Shown: positions 53,401-61,565 of the stretch, in pieces
Position numbering within the stretch: the stretch's first letter is position 1
Layout of the letters: each line of letters begins with the position of its first letter
The notes under the pieces: generated by a model
What the model was told of the DNA's origin: nothing
The model's input: the letters and a program-made list of their open reading frames with translations, nothing else
Database searches by the model: none
Translations under genes and position numbers: made by a program
DNA from: JAFEDN01 sp963832945
GTDB taxonomy: Bacteria > Pseudomonadota > Gammaproteobacteria > Coxiellales > Coxiellaceae
Assembly: GCA_963832945.1 (NCBI GenBank)
Contig: CAWHVV010000001.1
Coordinates: 1 to 64,000 of the forward strand
DNA length: 64,000 nt
Direction of reading: 5' to 3'

Positions 53401-54067
53401 ATTGAGAGCTTTATTAATAAACCGCTGTCGCAAAGATTATCAGAAAGGTTCAAGAGAATATGCGATAGGCTCCAGCTTTGAACTGCCGTTAGAGACCTTA
53501 CATGATCGCATTGTTGATGTTAGTGTCAAGTTACCTCCCAAGAAAACGCAGTGTTGTCAATTTTTCCGATTGCCACGTACTTTGCCAGGAGGGGCGAAAA
53601 TGCCGGCATGGTTGAACTATGATGAGTTTAGAAATACCTTAAAAACGGTGCAGCCTGTTCCCGAGGACGTTTTGGGGGTAACTTTGGTAGTGCAGGTGAC
53701 AGGGAAAGCAGGTGTGATTTTAGAACAGGTTGAATTACGTTTCGTCCCTCCCTTGTCTGATAATATGACAAACAATAGTGATGAAAAATATTTGTTATCC
53801 CCTTCTAAATTTGAAATACATGAGCAAAGGGAGGAAACAGAGGGTATTATAAACGATCAGGACATGGTGAATTTTCACATCCAAAACTCGGGTGTGGAGT
53901 TAACGGCACTTAATCCTAATCGAATAGCGGTCTTACCTCCCGCATTGACACAGAGTACAGCTCCAAAAAATTTAGGAAGAGATTCACCGCTTCTCCGAGC
54001 GAAAAAAGACCAACAAACACAACCGGGAGCGAATCAACAGAAGAGTTTTATTAACATGACCAAATAA
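50405..54067 (+). CDS. Large repeat protein, module 2
   Basis: A 1220-residue protein built like the giant of module 1 at both ends: a helical N-terminal domain (1-195), then seven 55-residue repeats (about 198-568, FQVNTYTTNDQ..PSVAGLSNGGFVIAW type), a Pro/Thr linker (about 571-619), Ig-like regions (628-968), a membrane helix (about 975-995) and a cytoplasmic-type domain. Shared C-terminal blocks include PGHGDTNFY/PGYGDTNFY and GQLAITI/GQLAVTI. There is no signal peptide. ATG 50405 follows AAAGGGAG. Confidence 0.82.
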   Translation: MRNLSIPSPSMGQNLVGSNFLSLAQQALTDLGWEDLRPAMVAAEEVDQALAQELKMAHSAYMEEPEAGQRRRLQETLDKTMDKLQADYDRVNSLKVQAEQRLSQSPTTERFSSGYVGLLSSWIYDGLQQFFSSDDASLILRYKKISQNRQKSLAAFRKYRESLTEAELESQPESESEALRSSPPQRLLTINSVEFLVNTGSTTNDQQNPSVSALSNDGFIIAWQDNSYTVTDIDINAQIYGFNGSPLNSNIPLANGSEVNETLPSLCTFGNGDFGVAYVRSKDGSYSNIYARLFDAGGGLIGDKFEVNTDTSSNKGYPSMATMSNNGFVIAWHSYLQDGDSWGVYAQRYSVGGNTLGGEFQVNTYYINSQGAPRIAVLSNGGFVITWESIGQDGSGYGVYAQLYSTSGSRSGGEFRVNTYTANDQRLPSIASLNNGGFVIAWQSYGEDGSGYGVYAQRYSVSGLPSGSQFQVNTYTTITQSNPSVAGLSGGGFMITWESYGQDGSGYGVFAQGYSASGSPSGGEFQVNTHTTNDQDTPNVAGLSDGGFVIAWRSNWQDGDGYGVYARLFSGLLTPAPTPAPTPNPTPAPSLSPTLAPTPEPTPAPTPAPTPSPTTSSTPISNTGIVVNGIIPLQIAYLSQTFSYTLPENLFSYPAALKLAFEGGLCFSANFGNVSDTVEGEFEVNWLAFNPISQLFIGTPQYQYQIGTYLLHISATDQNNINISAYTTFVLFVSGISPTDLNFCTAGYPLCSLSFFTTPSFICNLTWLTNGSFVNVTIDYSAPLLLDNQSNLPDWLIFSFNQSAPTLEQQWPSSGVGRFEGRPPINSSGWQYTPTLVVSYQNSSIERLFSFEIHALQPLELYPISDQSAWVGENFSLSLPSSQVFINPNTHQMFDGDNYIQTSYPMHYTAQTKDGNTWPRWLYFSSTETNIKFWGQPGHGDTNFYSPRPLQIMLNASDDVVNASITFTINVGGMSRGQLAITIIAPVISFLTTLYTLYGLRALLINRCRKDYQKGSREYAIGSSFELPLETLHDRIVDVSVKLPPKKTQCCQFFRLPRTLPGGAKMPAWLNYDEFRNTLKTVQPVPEDVLGVTLVVQVTGKAGVILEQVELRFVPPLSDNMTNNSDEKYLLSPSKFEIHEQREETEGIINDQDMVNFHIQNSGVELTALNPNRIAVLPPALTQSTAPKNLGRDSPLLRAKKDQQTQPGANQQKSFINMTK

Positions 54068-54122
54068 AACTTTCGTGAAATTAGCATTATACGCATAGTC
54101 AGTGCTCCCTCATTAAAATAGC

Positions 54123-54374
54123 ATGACAATATTTCGCCCCTTGATGTGGTCTAATTGTGCAGGCTTGGACGAGTGGGTCTTTTTACCCAGCGGTAATGCC
54201 CAACTGACGCGCCAAGTGAAACGCGAATGTCTCCGTTATTTCGTGGTGCTCAAATTCAGCCATGCGCGTAAACGTTATGAACGGCAAGGATTGTTGGTTG
54301 AAGAACAAGGGTAGAGCAAGCACGCCAAAAATTGGGCGTCCACTGCCAAGAAGGGTATGATTTCATGACTTAAC
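54123..54374 (+). pseudogene. Frameshifted small gene (DUF2293-like)
   Basis: The first frame gives FLPSGNAQLTRQVKRE and SHARKRYERQGLLVEEQ, which resembles the DUF2293 kind of small protein, and stops at 54312-54314. A second frame continues directly with EQARQKLGVHCQEGYDFMT and stops at 54372-54374. One small indel near 54310 separates them, so this is a broken gene. The family is tentative. Confidence 0.5.
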
Positions 54375-54474
54375 CGATACAGTCACTGTTTTTTCTGGTG
54401 AAATTTTGGAAATTCAGTTAATCTAAGCATCGAAAATGGGTCAGTTGCAGGATATTTATTGCATTCAGGATAGT

Positions 54475-55422
54475 ATGGTTTCGATTATTCATCACCCGCA
54501 TGACAAATTATTTCAGCTTTCGATGGAAGAACCGCGAGTATATCAAGAATTTCTTGCGGCGCATTTGCCTGCTGATCTGTTAAAAAGAATTAATTTGCGC
54601 GCGCTCCAACTGGAGAATGATTCCTTCATTGATGCCGCGTATAAAGCGACTGAGGCCGATATTGTGTTTAGTGTCCCCCTGGATGGTATGACCTCTTATA
54701 TCTACCTGCTTTTGGAGCACCAAAGTGAAATTGACCCCTTCATTGCGTTTAGATTATTAGTTTACCGGGTCAGATTAATGGAAAGACATCGGAAAAAATA
54801 TCCCGATCAGCCTTTACCGTTAATTTACCCCTTGGTGGTCTATAATGGTGAACAGTCTTGGGAAACCCCCATTGACTTTTTTGCCCTATTTGGTGAACAG
54901 GAGGAACTGGCTAAAACCTGGTGGCTGAACCCGACGCCTTTAGTGGATATACAAAAGCTACCGGATGAAGATATTATTCGCCGCCAATGGTCAGGCTTAA
55001 TGGAGTACGTTTTAAAATACAGAAAGATCATTGATTTTAAAGATTTTTTAGATAAGTTGCTGCCCTGGATTCATACCATAGAACGCACGGATGCCGCGGG
55101 CTTTTCTTTGAGTAAAATTGTGATAAAATATGTCTTAAATGGCACTGACACTCAGGGTGCTAATTTATTCGTTCAAAAAATGCAAAATTATCTATCGCCA
55201 GAATTGCGAGGTGAAGCGATGACACTAGCACAAGAATTTAGACAAGAAGGCATCCATCAAGGTGAAACCGCTATGCTTACTCGGCAATTGAAGCGCCGCT
55301 TTCATCTTCATCAAATACCGGACTCTTATCTGGCTAAGATTGAAGAGGCGGATGCGGAAACCTTGTTGTCATGGGGTGACAAAATCCTGGATGCTCAATC
55401 GCTTGAAGAAATTTTTGAGTAA
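54475..55422 (+). CDS. Rpn/YhgA-like PD-(D/E)XK nuclease
   Basis: A protein of about 315 residues of the recombination-promoting nuclease (Rpn, YhgA-like transposase_31) family: HPHDKLFQLSMEEPRVYQEF, ADIVFSVPLDGMTSYIYLLLEHQSE with the nuclease core D and ExQ, then FRLLVYRVRLM and LIYPLVVYNGEQSW. Such proteins cut DNA and promote RecA-independent recombination. ATG 54475 follows AGGA; ATG 54436 would add 13 residues. Confidence 0.85.
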   Translation: MVSIIHHPHDKLFQLSMEEPRVYQEFLAAHLPADLLKRINLRALQLENDSFIDAAYKATEADIVFSVPLDGMTSYIYLLLEHQSEIDPFIAFRLLVYRVRLMERHRKKYPDQPLPLIYPLVVYNGEQSWETPIDFFALFGEQEELAKTWWLNPTPLVDIQKLPDEDIIRRQWSGLMEYVLKYRKIIDFKDFLDKLLPWIHTIERTDAAGFSLSKIVIKYVLNGTDTQGANLFVQKMQNYLSPELRGEAMTLAQEFRQEGIHQGETAMLTRQLKRRFHLHQIPDSYLAKIEEADAETLLSWGDKILDAQSLEEIFE

Positions 55423-55429
55423 TCAGTAA

Positions 55430-55649
55430 CTAATGGATAACGCTTTCTATCTTAATCCAACCTTCCCGAATTGCCCGCCAAGTCAATTGGACATCGTTTC
55501 TGACATTCAATTTTTCGAAAATACGGTCACGGTAGGCATGGATGGATGGTTTTGTGACTCAACGACAATTGATCGGCGATTTCCGCAATCATCTTGCCAC
55601 GCGCGATTAAAACCAGGATAGCCCTTTCCCGGTCTGTTAAGTCAATCAT
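55430..55649 (-). pseudogene. LuxR-type helix-turn-helix gene, frameshifted
   Basis: On the minus strand ATG 55649 begins MIDLTDRERAILVLIARG, continues IAEIADQLSLSHKTIH and then breaks. A 4-base tandem duplication (CCAT CCAT, near 55537-55544) shifts the frame. Removing it gives AYRDRIFEKLNVRNDVQLTW up to a stop at 55430-55432. The ATG has GAAGGA before it, so it may have been a stand-alone GerE-type regulator; no receiver domain is found beside it. Confidence 0.7.
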
Positions 55650-55779
55650 AAAGTCCTTCTCTAACATTCCCTAGTGAGGGAGGAATTGTCTCATGAATAA
55701 AATAGCCAATCAATTCAATTAAAAAATGAATGCTGCACAAATTTAAATCTGTCAAATGATTTCAGCAAAAATTTACAAG

Positions 55780-55809
55780 TTGCTTTTTATTTTTTGTACG
55801 GTTTATAAT
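55780..55809 (+). promoter_or_regulatory. Sigma-70-type promoter
   Basis: TTGCTT (55780-55785) and a perfect TATAAT (55804-55809) with an 18-base spacer. It points into the small gene that the ISAs1 element splits and probably once drove the whole signalling cluster. Confidence 0.6.
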
Positions 55810-55822
55810 CCCTAGCGCGACT

Positions 55823-55846
55823 CCTGGGTGATACTAAGCACCCAGG
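55823..55846 (+). promoter_or_regulatory. Leader hairpin of the interrupted gene
   Basis: CCTGGGTG (55823-55830) pairs with CACCCAGG (55839-55846) in the 5' leader downstream of the promoter and 36 bases before the ATG at 55882. It is not followed by a T-run, so a terminator is unlikely. Confidence 0.5.
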
Positions 55847-55884
55847 GCCGCTAACCAGATTAATTTGAAGGACAAATTAACATG

Positions 55885-55894
55885 GCTGTGCCAA
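55885..55894 (+). repeat. Target-site duplication, left copy
   Basis: GCTGTGCCAA directly before the left end of the ISAs1 element. The same 10 bases follow the right end at 57391-57400. Confidence 0.9.
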
Positions 55895-57390
55895 TATGGC
55901 AATCGCATTGAATTCATTGACCGTCCGTAATTTTTGATCGATTTTTAAAATAAAACTTCTACTTATTGATTTGTAAACTCTTTTTCTTTATAAAACAGTC
56001 AGTTTTATCTAAGGACAGGAGCTTGCAATGAAATTGGAAAATACTTTCCTAGAACATTTTTCAGACCTCAACGATCCTCGACAAGAAACCCATTGCAATT
56101 TTAGGCATAATCTCACCGATATTTTAGTCATCACCATTTTGGCCACGATCTGTGGGGCAGATGGCTGGGTAGAAATTCATCAATTTGGGTTAGACAAAGA
56201 ATCCTGGCTGAAAACGTTTTTAGAGTTACCCAATGGGATTCCTTCTCCCGATACGTTGGCTCGGGTATTTTCGCGATTGGATCCCCATGAATTTGAGGCT
56301 TGCTTTGCTCAGTGGATAGCCTCTCTAACCATTGATTTAAAGCAGGAAATCATTGCGATAGATGGTAAAACTTTGAGAGGTTCGGGGAATAAAAGACAGG
56401 GGCATCGTCCTATCCATATAGTGAGTGCTTGGGCCGCTAACAATCGAATGATGTTGGCACAGGTGAAGACCGCTGAGAAGTCCAATGAGATTACAGCGAT
56501 GCCTCAAGTTCTCAAAATGATCGATGTGAAAGACGCCACCGTGACCATTGATGCCATGGGTTGCCAAACAGAGATCGCTAAACAAATTATTGGGCAAGGG
56601 GCTAATTATGTGCTTTCTCTCAAGGAAAACCAGCCCACCCTTTACCAAGAGGTGGTTTCTATTTTCGCCTTGGCAGAAGAGGGTGAAAAGAAATATAAAC
56701 AGATGCTCCATCGGCGCAAAGTAGAAAAAATCCATGATCATGGACGAGTAGAAACTCGGCGCTATACGTTGATATCGGCACGAGATGGAGGGATTGGCTT
56801 TGGCCTGAGATTTCCGGGTCTACAAGGGCTTGGGAAGGTAGAAATTACCCGAACCACGCATCATGAAGTAGAACATTCTACCCGTTATTTTGTGACGAAT
56901 TTAATCTACGAGCAGATCGATATTTTTATGCAGGCCGTTCGCAAACACTGGCAAATCGAAGTGGATTTGCATTGGTCGCTGGATGTGAGTTTTCGGGAAG
57001 ATTTGAATCGATCTCGCATCGGTCATTCGGCGGAAAATTTAGCACTCGTCAGAAGAATAGCCTTGAATTTACTCAAACAAGAAAAAACTCACAAAAATGG
57101 GATCACCTGTCGTCGAAAAACGGCTGGCTGGAACCATCAATACTTGCTGAAAGTGCTTACGGCAGATCAACGGTTTAAAACAGAATAATTGAATGATCGG
57201 TTTGATGAGAACTATCGACTACAGATTCAGTGGTCACGGCCAGGTTGCGTCAAAATCAACAAGAGAAGCGTAAAATTATCCTTTTTTGGTTCAACCTTTC
57301 TGTGAAAATTATTTATTGAGAAAAATTTTATTTTTTCCTGAAAAAAATTATTAAGAAATTCATTTCAATGAATTCAATGCGATTGCCATA
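55895..57390 (+). mobile_element. ISAs1-family insertion sequence
   Basis: A complete 1496-base element. The terminal 26 bases (55895-55920 and 57365-57390) are perfect inverted repeats starting TATGGCAATCGC. It is flanked by 10-base direct repeats and carries one intact transposase gene. The perfect ends and duplication point to a recent insertion. Confidence 0.93.
56028..57188 (+). CDS. ISAs1-family transposase
   Basis: A 386-residue DDE transposase: DLNDPRQETHCNFRHNL at the start, first catalytic Asp in AIDGKTLRGS, second in TVTIDAMGCQTEIAKQI, LSLKENQPTLY, and the glutamate region WQIEVDLHWSLDVSFREDLN. Length and motifs are complete for the family. ATG 56028 follows AGGACAGGAG. Confidence 0.95.
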   Translation: MKLENTFLEHFSDLNDPRQETHCNFRHNLTDILVITILATICGADGWVEIHQFGLDKESWLKTFLELPNGIPSPDTLARVFSRLDPHEFEACFAQWIASLTIDLKQEIIAIDGKTLRGSGNKRQGHRPIHIVSAWAANNRMMLAQVKTAEKSNEITAMPQVLKMIDVKDATVTIDAMGCQTEIAKQIIGQGANYVLSLKENQPTLYQEVVSIFALAEEGEKKYKQMLHRRKVEKIHDHGRVETRRYTLISARDGGIGFGLRFPGLQGLGKVEITRTTHHEVEHSTRYFVTNLIYEQIDIFMQAVRKHWQIEVDLHWSLDVSFREDLNRSRIGHSAENLALVRRIALNLLKQEKTHKNGITCRRKTAGWNHQYLLKVLTADQRFKTE

Positions 57391-57400
57391 GCTGTGCCAA
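57391..57400 (+). repeat. Target-site duplication, right copy
   Basis: GCTGTGCCAA, the second copy of the 10-base duplication made by insertion of the ISAs1 element. Confidence 0.9.
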
Positions 57401-57676
57401 TATTAACTGAAAATTCAATTCTTGTGTATGATTTCGCATCCTCGCGAAGCCAAATAATTCCTTTTGAAAAAATCATTCGGGTGCATCATGAAAATGGTGC
57501 GCCCGTAACCCTATTTGCCTGTTCAGGCTCTATTCAGAAGGATGAACTCAGGACATTGAGTTGCTCGGTCGATAAAAACCAGTCCATGCGTCAGTGCCGC
57601 ATAGGGCTGGATTCGTTCCAGATTCTCCTATGGGCGCTGGTGTTTGGTGATTATTTTATACCCTATAGGAGTCAAT

Positions 57677-59131
57677 ATGCACAGATCATCTTTTATCAAA
57701 AATATTTTTAGTAGAAACTCATTCACCTTGCCCATCAGCCGACGTCCTTTAGCTCAAGGGGTTAGGCGGTTAAGTTTTCGCCCATTGCATAGTCGCTACC
57801 CTTATCAGCTACTTCGGGATGCTTATGAACCCCATATTCCTCTGAAAGACCGTCATTGCTTGCACCAATTAGAAACCGATTGGGAACAACGGAAACCGCT
57901 GAAAGGCAAAATCGTTCTGGTCAATGTTCATTTAACGCGCATTACCTTGGCGCTGATCACGGCCTTGCTCGAATCCGGCGCTCGGGTGGAAGTCACGGTA
58001 TCGCCTGAATTAGTCACTCATCAAAATACCTTGCAAGCGTTACTAGCTGCCAAAATCCCTTTTTATTCCACGATCCCTGATGACAAGAAAAAAAATTATT
58101 ACCATATCGTGTATGACTGCTGTGCAGGCATGAATGAAATGATCCCCATCCATGGCATGGTCAAACTCACTAAAACTGATTCGGTGCTTTATCAGCACAT
58201 GACTTTTCCGGTCATTACCGTTGATTCTTCCCAAACTAAAGCCATTGAAACCGGTTTGGGAACGGGAGATAGCTTGGTGCGAGTCATTCATCATCTAGCG
58301 CGGCAATCCATTGCTGCATTGGTGTTGAATGGGAAAAATCTGCCCGATTTGTATTTGACGACACTGTTGAGTTTAATCAACGTCGATCAATTATTTTTAA
58401 AAAATAAATTTATGATTTTTGGTTTCGGTAAGGTCGGGAAGGGTATAGCCAGTGCTTTGGAAAGCGCCGGTGTGCCCAAGAAGAATATTTTTATCGTCGA
58501 TATTTCGCCGGAAGCTTATCTGGAGGCGATGAAACAGGGGTATTCCGGGTTACTGCTAAATGATCGTGTCCCGGAAAGTATCGAAAAAATCAAAAAAATG
58601 CTACCGAAGATGTGGGCAGTGATCGCAGCCACCGGAGTGGAAGGAGCCATTTCTCGGCATTTTTCGCAAAGTGATTTTGATCGTGTGGCTTTATTAGCGA
58701 ACATGAGCACTGGTGATGATTTTGGGCTATGCTTTACGGCAGACAGAATTCTGAATGGTAAAAAACCGGCTAATTTTGTGCTGGATTATCCGACTGAAGT
58801 GATGTATTTAGATGCAATTTTTACCCTGTTTTTAAAAGCCGGAGAAGAATTACTCCAGAATAAAAATTTAAAAAAAGGTTTAAATCTCATTGCGCCGGAA
58901 TTAGAGCAAGCAGTGCTGACGGATTGGCTGACTCACCACGGAGATTCAGTCTGGCGTCATCGAGCAGGGCGGTTGCAAACCGAAACTTTTCTGCAACATC
59001 TGCGCCAACATCCGACCCAAGATCGGCAAGACTTAGCCCGTTGGGTGAAAAATCAAGGGATTTTTCATTGGGCCTCTGAATCTAAAAAACCCACCACGGA
59101 TTCACCATCTATACCCCTATCGCTCCATTAA
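57677..59131 (+). CDS. S-adenosylhomocysteinase-like NAD-binding protein
   Basis: A 484-residue protein resembling S-adenosyl-L-homocysteine hydrolase. The N-terminal part has GKIVLVNVHLTRITLALITA and VEVTVSPELVTHQ. The Rossmann NAD site is FGFGKVGKGIASALESAG, followed by FIVDISPEAYLEAM and a family-like C-terminus (VLDYPTEVMYLDAIF). The usual catalytic residues of true SAHH are not clearly conserved, so a metabolic SAHH role is doubtful. It is followed by sensor genes, so it may make or sense a signal. ATG 57677 follows ATAGGAG. Confidence 0.65.
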   Translation: MHRSSFIKNIFSRNSFTLPISRRPLAQGVRRLSFRPLHSRYPYQLLRDAYEPHIPLKDRHCLHQLETDWEQRKPLKGKIVLVNVHLTRITLALITALLESGARVEVTVSPELVTHQNTLQALLAAKIPFYSTIPDDKKKNYYHIVYDCCAGMNEMIPIHGMVKLTKTDSVLYQHMTFPVITVDSSQTKAIETGLGTGDSLVRVIHHLARQSIAALVLNGKNLPDLYLTTLLSLINVDQLFLKNKFMIFGFGKVGKGIASALESAGVPKKNIFIVDISPEAYLEAMKQGYSGLLLNDRVPESIEKIKKMLPKMWAVIAATGVEGAISRHFSQSDFDRVALLANMSTGDDFGLCFTADRILNGKKPANFVLDYPTEVMYLDAIFTLFLKAGEELLQNKNLKKGLNLIAPELEQAVLTDWLTHHGDSVWRHRAGRLQTETFLQHLRQHPTQDRQDLARWVKNQGIFHWASESKKPTTDSPSIPLSLH

Positions 59132-59144
59132 TCAGGAAATCATC

Positions 59145-60362
59145 ATGGAAGATCGTGCATTAGAATCACTACAGCAACGTCTGGTTATGCTCAGTTATAT
59201 TGTTACCAAAGTCCCTGGATTTGTCTTTTGGAAGGACACTGAGCTTAAATTGATGGGTTGTAATGATAATTTCGCCAAACAAGTCGGCTTAAATCACCCG
59301 GATGAAATCGTGGGTTTAACCGATCATGATTTACCCTGGAATCCCGAGCAAACGCAAAAATTTATTCGTGACGATCAGGAAATTCTCAAAACCGGCATAC
59401 CCAAAACCAACATCGAAGAAAAGCAACGTCAACTCGATGGCAAAGAGCTGGTTTTGTTAACCAGCAAAGTCCCGTTATACGACAGCCATCAAAAAGTCTC
59501 CGGGGTGTTGGGTATTTACGTCGATATCACTCATTTGAAGGAAGCTGAACTGGCCTTGCGCATCGAACGAGACAAGGCCGAAACCGCCAACCGCTTGAAA
59601 AGCGATTTTATTCTCAACATGCAGCACGATATTCGCACCCCGATCAGCGGTATTTATGGCATGACGGAATTATTAGCCGCCCATCCAGCAGTTCCGTCCG
59701 ATATTCGATCGCATTTAAATGAAATTGCTCATGCGGCTAAAGAATTGCTGGATTATTGCAATGATATTTTAGATTTTACTCATGTGAAATACGGTTCTCG
59801 TCCGGTGGTGCATCGGCCTTTTTCTTTAAAAAACTTAGTGCGTTCAGTTTTACAAATGCAAATTCCTGCCGCGCGATTGAAAAAAATTCGATTGTCACTG
59901 CATTACAATCAATCCACGCCCGATGTGGTGATGGGCGACGCCTACCGTATTCAACGAGTGCTGATCAATTTGATGAGCAACGCCATTAAATTTACCACTC
60001 AAGGCTACGTTAAAATTCATATTCGAGCTGAAAAGCAGATTAACGTCAAGCGAGAAAGAATCATTCGCTTTATTGTCCGCGACAGTGGTATTGGCATTCC
60101 TGCAGAAAAAATCGATTTCATTTACGAAAAATTTTCTAAAGTGACACCCAGTAATAAAGGACTCTATAAAGGCAGCGGTTTGGGATTAAAAATCGTCAAA
60201 CAATTTATTGAAGAAATGGGCGGCGACATTGCCGTCACCAGTCAAATGAATCAAGGAACGACATTTCAAGTGTTTTTACCACTGGCAATGCCGTTATCCC
60301 CCCATATTTTGGAAGGAAAAAATCATGAACGAAAAAAACAGAAAAAAAATATTGTTGGTTGA
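59145..60362 (+). CDS. PAS-domain sensor histidine kinase
   Basis: A 405-residue soluble kinase. The PAS domain is at about 14-130 (VPGFVFWKDTELKLMGCND, GIYVDITHLKEAE). The dimerisation/phospho-acceptor box is FILNMQHDIRTP with His161. The ATP-binding domain has an N-box (LINLMSNAIKFT), G1 (VRDSGIGIP) and G2 (GSGLGLKIVKQF). No membrane helix is seen. It is probably partnered by the receiver encoded next, with which it overlaps by 38 bases. Confidence 0.92.
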   Translation: MEDRALESLQQRLVMLSYIVTKVPGFVFWKDTELKLMGCNDNFAKQVGLNHPDEIVGLTDHDLPWNPEQTQKFIRDDQEILKTGIPKTNIEEKQRQLDGKELVLLTSKVPLYDSHQKVSGVLGIYVDITHLKEAELALRIERDKAETANRLKSDFILNMQHDIRTPISGIYGMTELLAAHPAVPSDIRSHLNEIAHAAKELLDYCNDILDFTHVKYGSRPVVHRPFSLKNLVRSVLQMQIPAARLKKIRLSLHYNQSTPDVVMGDAYRIQRVLINLMSNAIKFTTQGYVKIHIRAEKQINVKRERIIRFIVRDSGIGIPAEKIDFIYEKFSKVTPSNKGLYKGSGLGLKIVKQFIEEMGGDIAVTSQMNQGTTFQVFLPLAMPLSPHILEGKNHERKKQKKNIVG

Positions 60363-60753
60363 GGATTCTCCTCTACCACAAATGGTAGTCAAAACCATGC
60401 TAGAGCAATTGAATTGTCATGTCGATATCGCCGCCACCGGCGAAGACAGTATTATCCTGTGTCAGAAAAATCGTTATGATCTCATTTTTATGGACATTGG
60501 CCTGCCTGGAATTGATGGCGTCATGGCGACGCAATTAATTCGGCAACAGGAAAGAAGTCAAGGACATGTCCCTATTGTGGCATTGACTGCCCATAATGAT
60601 CCAGAAATAAAAACCCAAGCTTTCGCGGCAGGGATGAACGATTACTTAGTCAAACCGCTGACCTTACCAACGGCTCAAAATATTTTATGTCAATATGAGC
60701 ATAAAAAAGACAAATCTTTCTCTGTTCACAAGGTCGACAACATCTATTTCTAG
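60325..60753 (+). CDS. Single-domain response regulator
   Basis: A 142-residue CheY-like receiver: ILLVEDSPLPQ with the acidic pair, phospho-acceptor D57 in LIFMDIGLPG, the Thr in VALTAHND and the Lys in DYLVKPL. No output domain. It starts inside the kinase gene in another frame, with its own GGAAGG site. It may once have been the receiver of a hybrid kinase. Confidence 0.9.
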   Translation: MNEKNRKKILLVEDSPLPQMVVKTMLEQLNCHVDIAATGEDSIILCQKNRYDLIFMDIGLPGIDGVMATQLIRQQERSQGHVPIVALTAHNDPEIKTQAFAAGMNDYLVKPLTLPTAQNILCQYEHKKDKSFSVHKVDNIYF

Positions 60754-60860
60754 TAAAGTTGACCGTCAGGATAGAACGATGACTATAGAAATCAATGCGT
60801 ATTTGCTAAGCTATTCAGCTCTTTATTGATTTCAGAAAAACGACAAGGATGTCCTGGCTC

Positions 60861-61512
60861 ATGATTAAAGTATTATTAGTTGACGACCATACTTTAGTCC
60901 GTCAGGGATTACGTTACCTGTTGAACAGCTCCAAAGAAATTTTAATTGTGGGTGAGGGCCGACACCGGTGCTGAAGGTGTTCGATTAGCGCGAGAGCTTC
61001 GTCCAACCGTCGTTATCTTGGATTTAAAATTGCCAGACATCAGCGGACTCGAAGTGACCGAGCGGTTATTGCGCTTAAGACCAGCGCCAAAGATACTGAT
61101 GGTGACCTCTGTCGATCATCTTGAATTTCTGACTCGCCTCCTAGCGGCGGGCGCACAGGGATATCTTTCAAAACAAGCCGATCGCGATGAACTGATCAAC
61201 GCCATTAAAACGGTGTGTAAAAATCAGATTTTTATCAGCCCAGAGATAGCCAGCCGCTTAGCATTGGCAAAAATTGACAATCCTATTTCAAAGATTTTTA
61301 GTTCATTAACTCAAACCGAACTGGAAATATTGATGTTGTCACTACGCATGGTACCGATAACAGTGATTGCGCAGCGATTGTGTATCAGTGCCCAGACTGC
61401 CAGAAGCTACCGTAGCCGGATTTTTGAGAAGCTTAATGTTGATAATGACGTCAGGCTACTGACGCTGGCGATCAGCGAAGGATTAATTACCGCCGATGAG
61501 GTGGATGCTTAA
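60861..61512 (+). pseudogene. GacA/LetA-type response regulator, frameshifted
   Basis: ATG 60861 opens MIKVLLVDDHTLVRQGLRYL and continues to IVGE. One extra G in the run at 60956-60958 then shifts the frame to a stop at 60972-60974. With that base removed the frame continues ADTGAEGVRLARELRP, phospho-acceptor D54 (VVILDLKLPD), the KQ of GYLSKQ, and a complete LuxR-type helix-turn-helix (LTQTELEILMLSLRM to FEKLNVDND). The restored protein is 216 residues, like GacA/UvrY/LetA. It may be inactive here, or the extra base may be a sequencing error. Confidence 0.82.
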
Positions 61513-61565
61513 ATACGCTGTGCCTTCTATTGACTGACATGCTTTAATCAAGCGCCCTAATCCTT

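Larger units (their letters stand above)
55882..57711 (+). pseudogene. Small gene split by the ISAs1 element
   Basis: ATG 55882 after GAAGGA starts MAVP and is cut at 55894. The frame resumes after the element at 57401. With the element and one copy of the 10-base duplication removed, a 108-codon gene results (MAVPILTENSILVYDFASS, KIIRVHHENGAPVTLFACSG, then a hydrophobic stretch, stop 57709-57711). No family is recognised. It overlaps the next gene by 35 bases, so it was probably the first gene of the signalling cluster. Confidence 0.7.

Noticed and set aside
60946..61512. A separate regulator starting with TTG at 60946
   Set aside because: The start lies in the middle of a receiver domain. 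The true start is ATG 60861 and a 1-base insertion explains the break.
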